Positions 1-5,865 of a DNA stretch of 10,613 nt are shown piece after piece. The notes under the pieces are model-generated. The model did no database searches. It had not been told where the DNA came from and saw only the letters and a list, made by a program, of their open reading frames with translations. The position numbers and the translations under genes are program-made. Every line of letters starts with the position of its first letter. Position 1 is the stretch's first letter. Origin of the DNA: an uncultured Gammaproteobacteria bacterium (GTDB lineage Bacteria > Pseudomonadota > Gammaproteobacteria > UBA9214); NCBI GenBank assembly GCA_905480305.1, contig CAJQPV010000019.1:1-10613 (forward strand), read 5' to 3'.

Positions 1-1
1 G

Positions 2-556
2 CCCATTGGTTTTCGCCTTGCGGTACGTAACCCTGAACAGATAGAGTCGCTGATCGTGCAGAACGGCAATGCCTATGCCGAGGGTCTGCGCGAATTCTGG
101 GACCCGATACGCAAGTACTGGAAGGAACGGACACCGGAAAATGCAGCAGCGCTGGCCGGCTTTATTTCTCCGGAAGGCGTGAAGTGGCAATACACCCACG
201 GTGTGCGTAATGAATCTGTTATCAGCCCGGATAACTGGAATGTTGATTTGCGTCACCTGACGCGAGCAGGTAATCCCGAGATCCAGCTTGCGCTGTTCTA
301 TGACTACCAGAACAACGTGCCGCATTACCCGGCATGGCAGGCCTACTTTCGTGAGCACCAGCCGCCCACACTGATTGTCTGGGGCAAGAACGACTATATC
401 TTCCCGGCAGAAGGTGCGTATCCCTACAAGCGCGATCTTGATAATGTGGATCTTCACCTGCTGGATACCGGCCACTTTGCGCTTGAGGAAGATAACGACC
501 AGATTGCCAGCTTGATACGTCGCTTTCTGAATACCGATGTCGCCAGCAACAGGTAG
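2..556 (+). CDS. Alpha/beta-fold hydrolase, C-terminal part (5' end outside window)
   Basis: The reading frame is open from base 2 and ends at TAG 554-556, giving 184 visible residues. The GTG at 56-58 is an internal valine, not a start, because family-like sequence ([19 protein letters not shown]) runs through it. What is visible is the cap region and C-terminal half of an alpha/beta hydrolase. The catalytic acid is probably the Asp in WGKNDYIFP (codon 392-394), and the catalytic His is in [10 protein letters not shown] (codon 473-475). The nucleophile elbow (G-x-S/D-x-G-G) must lie just upstream of the window, so Ser-type (esterase) and Asp-type (epoxide hydrolase or dehalogenase) enzymes cannot be told apart. 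The cap holds many Trp and Tyr residues, as in epoxide hydrolase-like members. The substrate is unknown and no neighbour suggests one. A strong hairpin follows 2 bases after the stop. Confidence 0.85.
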   Translation, partial: PIGFRLAVRNPEQIESLIVQNGNAYAEGLREFWDPIRKYWKERTPENAAALAGFISPEGVKWQYTHGVRNESVISPDNWNVDLRHLTRAGNPEIQLALFYDYQNNVPHYPAWQAYFREHQPPTLIVWGKNDYIFPAEGAYPYKRDLDNVDLHLLDTGHFALEEDNDQIASLIRRFLNTDVASNR

Positions 557-558
557 GA

Positions 559-596
559 CAGCTTGCGCGTGCCCGTAGCCGGGCACGCGCAAGCTG
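559..596 (+). terminator. Perfect 17-bp-stem hairpin directly after the hydrolase gene
   Basis: Left arm 559-575 (CAGCTTGCGCGTGCCCG) and right arm 580-596 are exact reverse complements, separated by the 4-base loop TAGC. The hairpin starts 2 bases after the hydrolase stop codon, where a transcription terminator or mRNA 3'-end stabiliser is expected. There is no T-tract after the right arm (it is followed by CAACATCG), so it is not a classical intrinsic terminator. It may act as a 3' stem that blocks exonucleases or as a Rho-assisted end. It could also be a dispersed palindromic element, which a genome search would show. Confidence 0.6.
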
Positions 597-735
597 CAAC
601 ATCGTATAACTTCCGAGAGTCCAATCCGTGCATTCATACGCCTGCTTGATGCCGGGTCAGTATCAAAGCCCGTTTCAACCGATATTCAAGGCATGAGATA
701 CGCCTTGCTTAAAATAGTCGGTTAGCTTGATTGTT

Positions 736-744
736 TGCTAGACT
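736..744 (+). promoter_or_regulatory. Possible extended -10 promoter for the RCK-domain channel gene
   Basis: TGCTAGACT fits the extended -10 pattern TG-n-TAnnnT (hexamer TAGACT, 4 of 6 to TATAAT). It lies 57 bases before the ATG at 802. No good -35 box is found 16-18 bases upstream. The rest of the 245-base gap (557-801) holds only the hairpin at 559-596 and no gene that can be supported. Confidence 0.35.
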
Positions 745-801
745 ACGCCCCTTTGGGATCGGGTATTTTCGCGTCAAGCGTACTCTCATGCGACAGACAC
801 T

Positions 802-2733
802 ATGTTAACAACACTCAGGGAAGTCAGGGCCCGTATCCGCTACCTGATAGACCGCGCCTTTGCCCGTGAATTTACCGGCCAGCTGTTACTGTTTTTTGTT
901 CTGGTAGTAAGCGTCACCCTGTTTGGAATGACGGCGATATTTTTCGGTCTTTTTTCGGCGGACAATGCCAACATCGCCGGCATCCATCAGGACATCGACA
1001 GGGGCTTCTGGGACTCATTGTGGTGGTCGCTTAACCAGGTGCTGCCACTGCGTGGTTTTGAACGCATGTATCACGCAACCGGTGTGGTACTGGCGTATGC
1101 TTTTTTTCTGTCCCTGATGGGGCTGGTGGTATTCAGTGTGCTGATCTCCCTGATCAACAACACCATGCTGGGCCGCATTGAAGCGCTGCGCCGTGGCGAG
1201 ACGCCGGTCCTCGAGCGTGATCATGTGCTGCTACTGGGCTGGAACAACAAGGTGTTCTCGGTGTTGCGGCAGCTGGCGCGGCTGGAACCGGGTATCAAGG
1301 TCGTGATCCTCGCGCCGCGTGAAATAAACTATATGCAGGAAGAGTTACGAGTCTCGGGGATACAGCGCGAACGTATCACCATTATTTTACGCAGCGGTGT
1401 GCCGAGCAATCGCAATGAACTGGAACGTGTTGCCATGGACCACGCCAGCAGTATTATCATTCTTTCTACCGATGCCGATGACAGTGAGTCCATCAAGTCG
1501 ATGGTATTACTGGCAGCAAAGGATGACTGGCCCGGCAGGGTGCCTGCACTGACTTCTGAAATAGCCCATGAACAGAACTACGAGCTGGCAAAGATAGCCT
1601 CCAGGGACCGCTTGCAGATCGTTTCTTCAGCAAAAGTGATCAGCAAGGTGATCGTGCAAACGATTCGTAATCCCGGTTTGTCAGCTATCTATAACGAACT
1701 GTTCTCACCGGAAGGTAACAGTATTTACGTGCAACAGGTGCCTGCGTGTAACGACCTTGCTATTGAAGACATCGCTTACCTTATAAGCAATGCCATACCC
1801 ATCGGTATTACCTGGGAGAAGCAGCAGGATGGCGCTATCCGGCATGCCGTTGCACTCAACCCGGAGCCCGATTATGAGGTTGCAGCTGACGAGCAGCTGG
1901 TGTTTATTGCCCGCGGACTGCCGGTTAATTACAGGGCCTCTGAAACTGCTTTCGTATCAAAACTTGCCCGCGAAGGAGGCGGTCACACCAGTGTTCCACG
2001 CCGGGTACTGCTGATTGGCTGGGCGGACATGATTCACGACATTCTGCTGGAGCTGAATGCACATGCCTTGTCAGGAACAGAGATTACTATCTTGTCAACG
2101 CTTACCCATGCGGAGGCCAGTGACCGCATCAGGCAACGCGAGGCGGTGGCACTGCCAAACCTGGGGCTTGATTTCATCGAAGGTGATGCCACGCGCGCAG
2201 CGGCGTATGCCGGCATCGAGCTGGACAGTTACCAGAGTATTGTGGTGTTTGCTGACGACCGCGGTGATCCGGGCGATGTTGATACGCTCACCCTGCGTAC
2301 CTTGTTGCGCCTTTCAGATCTGCGTAAATATGACAAGTTGCGTGCCCACACGGTAGTGGAACTGGTCGATGAGGCCAACCGGGAATTGATTGCGGGTCTG
2401 GATGTTGATGACGTGATTATCAGTCCTGCCATGGTCAGTGCACAACTGGCGCAGATTGCCAGGCAAAATACACTGGGACCGATTTACCGTGAGCTGCTGA
2501 GTGCGGGCGGTGTCGAGATCAGTTTGCGCCCGGCGGGAGACTATGTGGCGCTGGATACCGACTGCGGCTACAACGACCTGGCGTACGCGGCGCAGAGAAA
2601 ACTTGAGATTGCACTGGGTTTGCGGCTGTTCAGTAATGGTGGTGAACTGGTGCTCAATCCGCCGCGTGACAAGACCTGGTGCTTTGGCGAGCAGGACCAG
2701 GTGATTGTGCTGGCGCAGCAGCTCTACCAGTAG
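802..2733 (+). CDS. CASTOR/POLLUX-type ion channel with two RCK (TrkA-N-like) domains
   Basis: This 643-residue inner-membrane protein has a hydrophobic segment at about 27-51, a re-entrant-looking stretch with several Trp at about 68-84 (FWDSLWWSLNQVLPLRG), and a second membrane segment at about 93-119. A long cytoplasmic part follows. It has two Rossmann-like RCK/TrkA-N domains, opening with HVLLLGWNNKVFSVLRQL (about 141) and RVLLIGWADMIHDILLEL (about 401), each followed by a smaller C-terminal subdomain. One pore module with tandem RCK domains is the layout of the CASTOR/POLLUX family, known in plants as nuclear-envelope cation channels and also found in bacteria. The pore segment has no TVGYG potassium filter, so ion selectivity cannot be stated. 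ATG 802 was chosen because basic and then hydrophobic N-terminal sequence follows; its Shine-Dalgarno is weak. The gene stands alone and converges on the next one. A ligand-gated role (nucleotide or Ca2+) is inference from the RCK folds. Confidence 0.8.
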   Translation: MLTTLREVRARIRYLIDRAFAREFTGQLLLFFVLVVSVTLFGMTAIFFGLFSADNANIAGIHQDIDRGFWDSLWWSLNQVLPLRGFERMYHATGVVLAYAFFLSLMGLVVFSVLISLINNTMLGRIEALRRGETPVLERDHVLLLGWNNKVFSVLRQLARLEPGIKVVILAPREINYMQEELRVSGIQRERITIILRSGVPSNRNELERVAMDHASSIIILSTDADDSESIKSMVLLAAKDDWPGRVPALTSEIAHEQNYELAKIASRDRLQIVSSAKVISKVIVQTIRNPGLSAIYNELFSPEGNSIYVQQVPACNDLAIEDIAYLISNAIPIGITWEKQQDGAIRHAVALNPEPDYEVAADEQLVFIARGLPVNYRASETAFVSKLAREGGGHTSVPRRVLLIGWADMIHDILLELNAHALSGTEITILSTLTHAEASDRIRQREAVALPNLGLDFIEGDATRAAAYAGIELDSYQSIVVFADDRGDPGDVDTLTLRTLLRLSDLRKYDKLRAHTVVELVDEANRELIAGLDVDDVIISPAMVSAQLAQIARQNTLGPIYRELLSAGGVEISLRPAGDYVALDTDCGYNDLAYAAQRKLEIALGLRLFSNGGELVLNPPRDKTWCFGEQDQVIVLAQQLYQ

Positions 2734-3105
2734 TCAAGCGGCGTTTAGTAAGGTTTCTATTTTCCCCAGCAGTCGCTGGAAGTTGACCGGCTTGGTGTCG
2801 TAGTCATCACAACCGGCCTGCAGTGCTTTTTCTTCGTCACCCGCCATGGCGTGTGCCGTTAGCGCGATGACCGGTATTGATTGCGTGGCCGCGCTGGCCT
2901 TGATCTGTCGGGTGGCTTCCCAGCCGTCGATGACCGGCAGGCTTAAGTCCATCAGTATCAGGTCGGGCGCTTCCGAAGCCGCCATGTTGATGCCGGCCTG
3001 GCCGTCAACTGCAATGATAACCTCGAATTCCTTGCGTTCCAGCCGTCGCGACAGCATGTCACGGTTCATCTCGTTGTCTTCTACAAGCAATATCCTGGTC
3101 ATCAT
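2734..3105 (-). CDS. Single-domain (CheY-like) response regulator
   Basis: The 123-residue product is a receiver domain only, with no output domain. The acidic pair is E9-D10, the phosphoacceptor is D53 (LILMDLSLP), the switch Thr is T83 and the conserved Lys is K105 (DTKP). The close spacing to family consensus suggests a working phospho-switch. The RILLVEDNEMNRDML start and IALTAHAMAGDEEKAL section resemble receivers of hybrid histidine kinases and stand-alone DivK-like regulators. The start is the first of two adjacent Met codons (3105 and 3102), preceded by GAGAA a few bases upstream. Its TGA directly abuts the TAG of the converging channel gene, with no bases between. No kinase is adjacent, so the partner is unknown. 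It may relay a phosphate to a partner encoded elsewhere. Confidence 0.9.
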   Translation of the reverse strand: MMTRILLVEDNEMNRDMLSRRLERKEFEVIIAVDGQAGINMAASEAPDLILMDLSLPVIDGWEATRQIKASAATQSIPVIALTAHAMAGDEEKALQAGCDDYDTKPVNFQRLLGKIETLLNAA

Positions 3106-3126
3106 GGTTCTCGGCTGCGAACGGTC

Positions 3127-3151
3127 ACCGATAGTATACCTGTTTATCGGT
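3127..3151 (-). promoter_or_regulatory. Possible promoter/operator of the single-domain response regulator
   Basis: On the minus strand, TATACT (plus 3133-3138) is a 5-of-6 match to a -10 box, 27 bases before the start codon. It sits inside an inverted repeat with 7-base arms, ACCGATA at 3127-3133 and TATCGGT at 3145-3151. A repressor or activator site overlapping a -10 box would look like this. No convincing -35 box was found, and the arms are short enough to be chance. Confidence 0.25.
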
Positions 3152-3186
3152 ATTTTTCCGGTATGACGCCGGGAGTGCTACGGTTC

Positions 3187-3195
3187 TGCTAGAAT
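3187..3195 (+). promoter_or_regulatory. Extended -10 promoter for the UDP-glucuronate epimerase gene
   Basis: TGCTAGAAT is an extended -10 element: TG, one base, then TAGAAT (5 of 6 to TATAAT). It lies 45 bases upstream of the ATG at 3241, in the divergent gap between the response regulator and the epimerase. No clear -35 box is present, which is usual for extended -10 promoters. The same TGCTAGA core is seen before the channel gene at 736-742. Confidence 0.5.
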
Positions 3196-3240
3196 AAAGG
3201 GATTATAAACAGCACGTTCTCCAAGCGGACCACGGTTATT

Positions 3241-4248
3241 ATGAAAGTACTCGTTACCGGCGCTGCCGGATTTATAGGATCAGCATTGTCACTGCGCCTG
3301 CTGGACAGGGGAGATGAGGTTGTTGGTATAGATAACCTCAATGATTATTATGACATTGAACTGAAGAAATCACGACTTGCGCGCACCCAGGATCACCCGG
3401 GGTATACCGATGTTTGTATTGATCTGGAGGATCGCGAGGGCATAGCCGCGCTGTTCAGTGAGCACAAGCCGGATAGCGTCGTGAACCTGGCAGCACAGGC
3501 CGGCGTGCGTTACTCAATTGAAAATCCGCTCGCCTATGTCGATACCAACCTGCTCGGGTTTGCAAATATCCTGGAAGGCTGCAGGCATAACCAGGTCGGC
3601 CATTTGGTGTATGCCTCCAGCAGTTCCGTATACGGCTCGAATACCAACATGCCATTCTCGGTACATGACAATGTGGATCACCCGGTCAGCCTGTATGCGG
3701 CCAGCAAGAAGGCCAATGAATTAATGGCGCATACCTACAGCCACCTGTATCGCATTCCGACAACCGGCCTGCGGTTCTTTACGGTCTATGGCCCGTGGGG
3801 ACGGCCGGATATGGCACTGTTCAAGTTCACGCACAACATCCTGGCAGGGAAACCGATTGATGTTTTTAATCATGGTAATCACCGGCGCGATTTTACCTAT
3901 ATCGATGACATCGTCGAAGGTGTGATTCGTGTGCTGGACCGGATACCCGGGCCGAACCCGGAGTGGTCGGGCGATGTGCCGGATTCTGCAACCAGTACCG
4001 CACCCTATCAGCTTTACAATATAGGTAATAATAATCCGGTTGAGTTGATGCGCTACATTGAAGTCCTCGAGGAATGTTTGGGGAAAAAAGCGGAAAAGAA
4101 CATGTTGCCGCTACAACCAGGTGATGTACCAGCGACCTATGCCGATATCAGTGATCTGGTGCGGGACGTAAACTATAAACCGGATATGTCGATTGAGCAG
4201 GGTATAGCCAATTTTGTCGACTGGTATCGCGGTTACTACAATATCTGA
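3241..4248 (+). CDS. UDP-glucuronate 4-epimerase (NAD-dependent epimerase/dehydratase family)
   Basis: This cytoplasmic enzyme probably interconverts UDP-glucuronate and UDP-galacturonate, a sugar donor for capsule, LPS or exopolysaccharide. The 335 residues match the usual family length. The Rossmann NAD-binding motif is G7-A-A-G10-F-I-G13. The NAD-contacting [14 protein letters not shown] is at about 83-96. The active-site Ser lies in ASSSSVYG (125-132), and the Tyr-Lys pair is Y152-K156 (LYAASKK). The segments [19 protein letters not shown] (178-196), RRDFTYIDD and the late [12 protein letters not shown] are typical of the UDP-glucuronate 4-epimerase subgroup rather than of GalE. The short PNPEWSGD insert also fits this subgroup. 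ATG 3241 starts right at the Rossmann beta strand, so the start is firm although the Shine-Dalgarno is weak. The gene appears to be transcribed alone, with no glycosyltransferase cluster in view. Confidence 0.88.
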   Translation: MKVLVTGAAGFIGSALSLRLLDRGDEVVGIDNLNDYYDIELKKSRLARTQDHPGYTDVCIDLEDREGIAALFSEHKPDSVVNLAAQAGVRYSIENPLAYVDTNLLGFANILEGCRHNQVGHLVYASSSSVYGSNTNMPFSVHDNVDHPVSLYAASKKANELMAHTYSHLYRIPTTGLRFFTVYGPWGRPDMALFKFTHNILAGKPIDVFNHGNHRRDFTYIDDIVEGVIRVLDRIPGPNPEWSGDVPDSATSTAPYQLYNIGNNNPVELMRYIEVLEECLGKKAEKNMLPLQPGDVPATYADISDLVRDVNYKPDMSIEQGIANFVDWYRGYYNI

Positions 4249-4294
4249 GTAAGGTTTTCCCTATAATCTATATGAGTATTGGTTTGTAACTTAT

Positions 4295-4303
4295 TGTTAT
4301 AAT
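4295..4303 (+). promoter_or_regulatory. Strong extended -10 promoter for the S24-like gene
   Basis: TGTTATAAT is a perfect extended -10 (TG-n-TATAAT), 42 bases before the ATG at 4346, in an AT-rich patch. The predicted start of transcription, about 7 bases downstream, falls inside the palindrome at 4306-4328. A second perfect TATAAT lies at 4262-4267 but lacks the TG extension and a -35 box. Confidence 0.55.
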
Positions 4304-4305
4304 AT

Positions 4306-4328
4306 GTTAAATATTTTTTATATTTAAC
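4306..4328. promoter_or_regulatory. AT-rich palindrome at the predicted transcription start (operator or 5'-hairpin candidate)
   Basis: GTTAAATAT (4306-4314) and ATATTTAAC (4320-4328) are perfect 9-base inverted arms around the spacer TTTTT. The element starts 3 bases after the -10 hexamer at 4298-4303 and so would cover the transcription start. This is a classical operator position. It could instead fold weakly in the leader RNA, or be a weak end signal for the epimerase transcript. The protein encoded downstream has no DNA-binding domain, so simple self-repression is unlikely. Confidence 0.4.
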
Positions 4329-4345
4329 CATGATGGGGTTCGGGT

Positions 4346-4657
4346 ATGCAGGAAAGCAGTTGTGGTGGTGAACCGTTTGCACTTCGCGTCAGCGGTGATG
4401 TCATGGCGCCGGAATTCAATGACGGTTGCATCATTATTATTGATCCTTCCGGCGTGGTTAAAGACGGTTCCTATGTGCTGGCGCGTCAGGGCGAGGAGTA
4501 TATTTTTCGCCAGTTGAAATTCGGTGAAGGCATCTATTACCTGAAGGCGCTGCAAGACGGGCACGAGGTGATTGAGCTGCCTGATTTGACCAGCGTCGAG
4601 GGCGTGATTATCCAGCAGGGCGCCAGACGACGTGCCGACCGGAAGCACTACGGCTGA
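4346..4657 (+). CDS. Short S24/LexA-C-terminal-like protein with substituted catalytic residues
   Basis: The 103-residue protein resembles the C-terminal peptidase/dimerisation domain of LexA and CI repressors. FALRVSGDVMAPEFNDGCIIIID (residues 11-33) aligns with the usual region around G-D-S-M-x-P, followed by VVKDGSYVLARQGEEYIFRQLKF. There is no N-terminal helix-turn-helix, so it is not a repressor by itself. At the nucleophile position Ser is replaced by Val (GDVM), and the general-base Lys position of LexA (V-x-V-K-R-L) appears to be Arg (YIFRQL). Self-cleavage is therefore not expected; this rests on alignment by eye. The start is fixed by GGGG at 4335-4338, 7 bases before ATG 4346. The C-terminus is very basic (RRRADRKHYG), which might bind nucleic acid or anionic lipid. 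It converges on the rhodanese gene with 62 bases between (4658-4719), where no terminator is seen. The function is unknown. Confidence 0.75.
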   Translation: MQESSCGGEPFALRVSGDVMAPEFNDGCIIIIDPSGVVKDGSYVLARQGEEYIFRQLKFGEGIYYLKALQDGHEVIELPDLTSVEGVIIQQGARRRADRKHYG

Positions 4658-4719
4658 GATTTGCAGAAATCCCGGCGCATGCAGGCGACGCCAAGCAATG
4701 CTGCTGCAAGTATCTGGAT

Positions 4720-5190
4720 TTAACTCTTCGGCGACATCTGGTCCGGTCGTAACCGGGTTGTGAAAAAATCATCTGCTACATCAACCGGTACGGTATTCCC
4801 GCTTGCGTCAACCAGTGGTAACTCATAGTCATTCCAGCCACGTAGTCCGGTTTTCATCGAGCACACCTGCTGGTAGCCCATCAGCTGCATGGTATAGGCG
4901 GCGAGCGCGCTGCGGTTCCCGGATCGGCAAATAACAACGACATCACGTTGACGTGCCTCTACCAGTTCCCTGACCGTTTCCTCGTAGTCATACTCACAGG
5001 CAGATTCCAGTATTCCGCGCGGCACATGCAGTGACTCCTGTATATGCATGGCTGTAAACTCATCCGCTTCCCGAATATCGAGCAGTAATGGCCGCTGTTC
5101 GCTGTTGTTTATTTTTTCCTCGATATCCCAGGGGAATTCCTCCGCTATATCGACAAGGGTGTCAGCAATCAGGTCGGTGAAGCGCTTCAT
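4720..5190 (-). CDS. Single-domain rhodanese (sulfurtransferase)
   Basis: The 156-residue, probably cytoplasmic protein carries one rhodanese domain at about 18-130. LLLDIREADEFTAMHIQESLHVPRG (35-59) is the typical first half, and CRSGNRS (88-94) is the active-site loop with the persulfide-forming C88. GYQQVCSMKTGLRGW closes the domain. A six-residue loop after the Cys indicates sulfur rather than phosphate (Cdc25-like) substrates. A tail of about 25 residues follows. The gene starts 12 bases after the stop of the NarL-type regulator and reads in the same direction, so it is probably the last gene of the dsr-linked run. In sulfur oxidisers, rhodaneses work with TusA and DsrEFH to hand sulfane sulfur to DsrC. 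This one could do so, but that is inference from position. It is distinct from Rhd-TusA-DsrE2 modules, whose partners are not seen here. A general persulfide-detoxifying role is possible too. Confidence 0.85.
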   Translation of the reverse strand: MKRFTDLIADTLVDIAEEFPWDIEEKINNSEQRPLLLDIREADEFTAMHIQESLHVPRGILESACEYDYEETVRELVEARQRDVVVICRSGNRSALAAYTMQLMGYQQVCSMKTGLRGWNDYELPLVDASGNTVPVDVADDFFTTRLRPDQMSPKS

Positions 5191-5202
5191 GCAGGTAGCT
5201 GC

Positions 5203-5865
5203 TCAGTCGCCACCGCGGCCGCTGGTACGTAAACCCTGTTCGACAGCGATGACGGCAGCCTCGACCCGTGAATGTATGCCAAGCTTGCGGAGGATGGATT
5301 TTACATGCAGCTTTACCGTGCCATCCGAGATACCGAGGTTACGGGCTATTACCTTGTTGCTCTGGCCTTCGGCCAGCAGCGCGAGGATCTCGTTTTCACG
5401 CGGTGTCAGTTTGGCGAACGGGCTTTCTTCTGCAGGGGAAATACTGTCACCCTGAACAACCCGCGCGAGAACCTGTGCAAGATCAGGCGCAACGACAGTC
5501 TTGCCGGCGACGATATCCCTTAGCGCGACAACCAGCTGGTCGGGCTCCATATCCTTGAGGAGGTAACCCTGTGCACCGTTGCGCAGCGACTCGACAAGGT
5601 CACGTTCGTCGCTACTGGTGGTGAGCATGGCGACCGGATTGGTAAAGCCGTTTTTGCGTAACTGGCGTAATACTTCTATGCCATCCATGGAAGGCATGCG
5701 CATATCCAGCAGCACCACGTCGGGTTCAAGTTCGGTAGCGAGGCGCAGACCTTCTGCTCCACTGCCGACGGCAGCGAGCACATTAATATCACGGCGGCTC
5801 AAAAGACTTTCCAGTCCTTCACGAAACAGGGTGTGATCATCAACCAGCAGTATGTTGAGACTCAT
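5203..5865 (-). CDS. NarL/FixJ-type response regulator
   Basis: The 220-residue protein has a receiver domain (1 to about 120) with acidic pair D9-D10, phosphoacceptor D54 (VVLLDMRMP), T82/T83 and K104 (LLKD). After a linker of about 30 residues comes a LuxR-type helix-turn-helix at about 153-210. LTPRENEILALLAEGQSNKVIARNLGISDGTVKLHVKSILRKLGIHSRVEAAV is split here by family logic: the scaffold helix, then the recognition helix around TVKLHVKSIL. The K-L-x-x-K spacing matches the DNA-contacting residues of NarL. The HSRVEAAV end is also NarL-like, so the DNA site may resemble NarL heptamers. Its ATG overlaps the TGA of the kinase gene by 4 bases (ATGA), so the two are translationally coupled and almost certainly a cognate pair. 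Targets are unknown; dsr or respiratory promoters are the obvious candidates. Confidence 0.93.
   Translation of the reverse strand: MSLNILLVDDHTLFREGLESLLSRRDINVLAAVGSGAEGLRLATELEPDVVLLDMRMPSMDGIEVLRQLRKNGFTNPVAMLTTSSDERDLVESLRNGAQGYLLKDMEPDQLVVALRDIVAGKTVVAPDLAQVLARVVQGDSISPAEESPFAKLTPRENEILALLAEGQSNKVIARNLGISDGTVKLHVKSILRKLGIHSRVEAAVIAVEQGLRTSGRGGD

Noticed and set aside
222..602. Minus-strand 126-codon frame opposite the hydrolase gene
   Set aside because: It lies wholly over the hydrolase and its hairpin, has Arg/Ser-rich low-complexity composition and matches no family; it is a shadow frame.
4262..4267. Second perfect TATAAT upstream of the S24-like gene
   Set aside because: It lies in an AT-rich patch with no TG extension and no -35 box, and the element at 4295-4303 is better placed.
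4307..4648. Minus-strand 113-codon frame opposite the S24-like gene
   Set aside because: The plus frame has a good Shine-Dalgarno, a strong promoter and a recognisable fold; the minus frame has none of these.
4658..4719. Terminator between the converging S24-like and rhodanese genes
   Set aside because: Only a 5-base stem (GATTT/AAATC) is visible, without a GC-rich arm or T-run on either strand.
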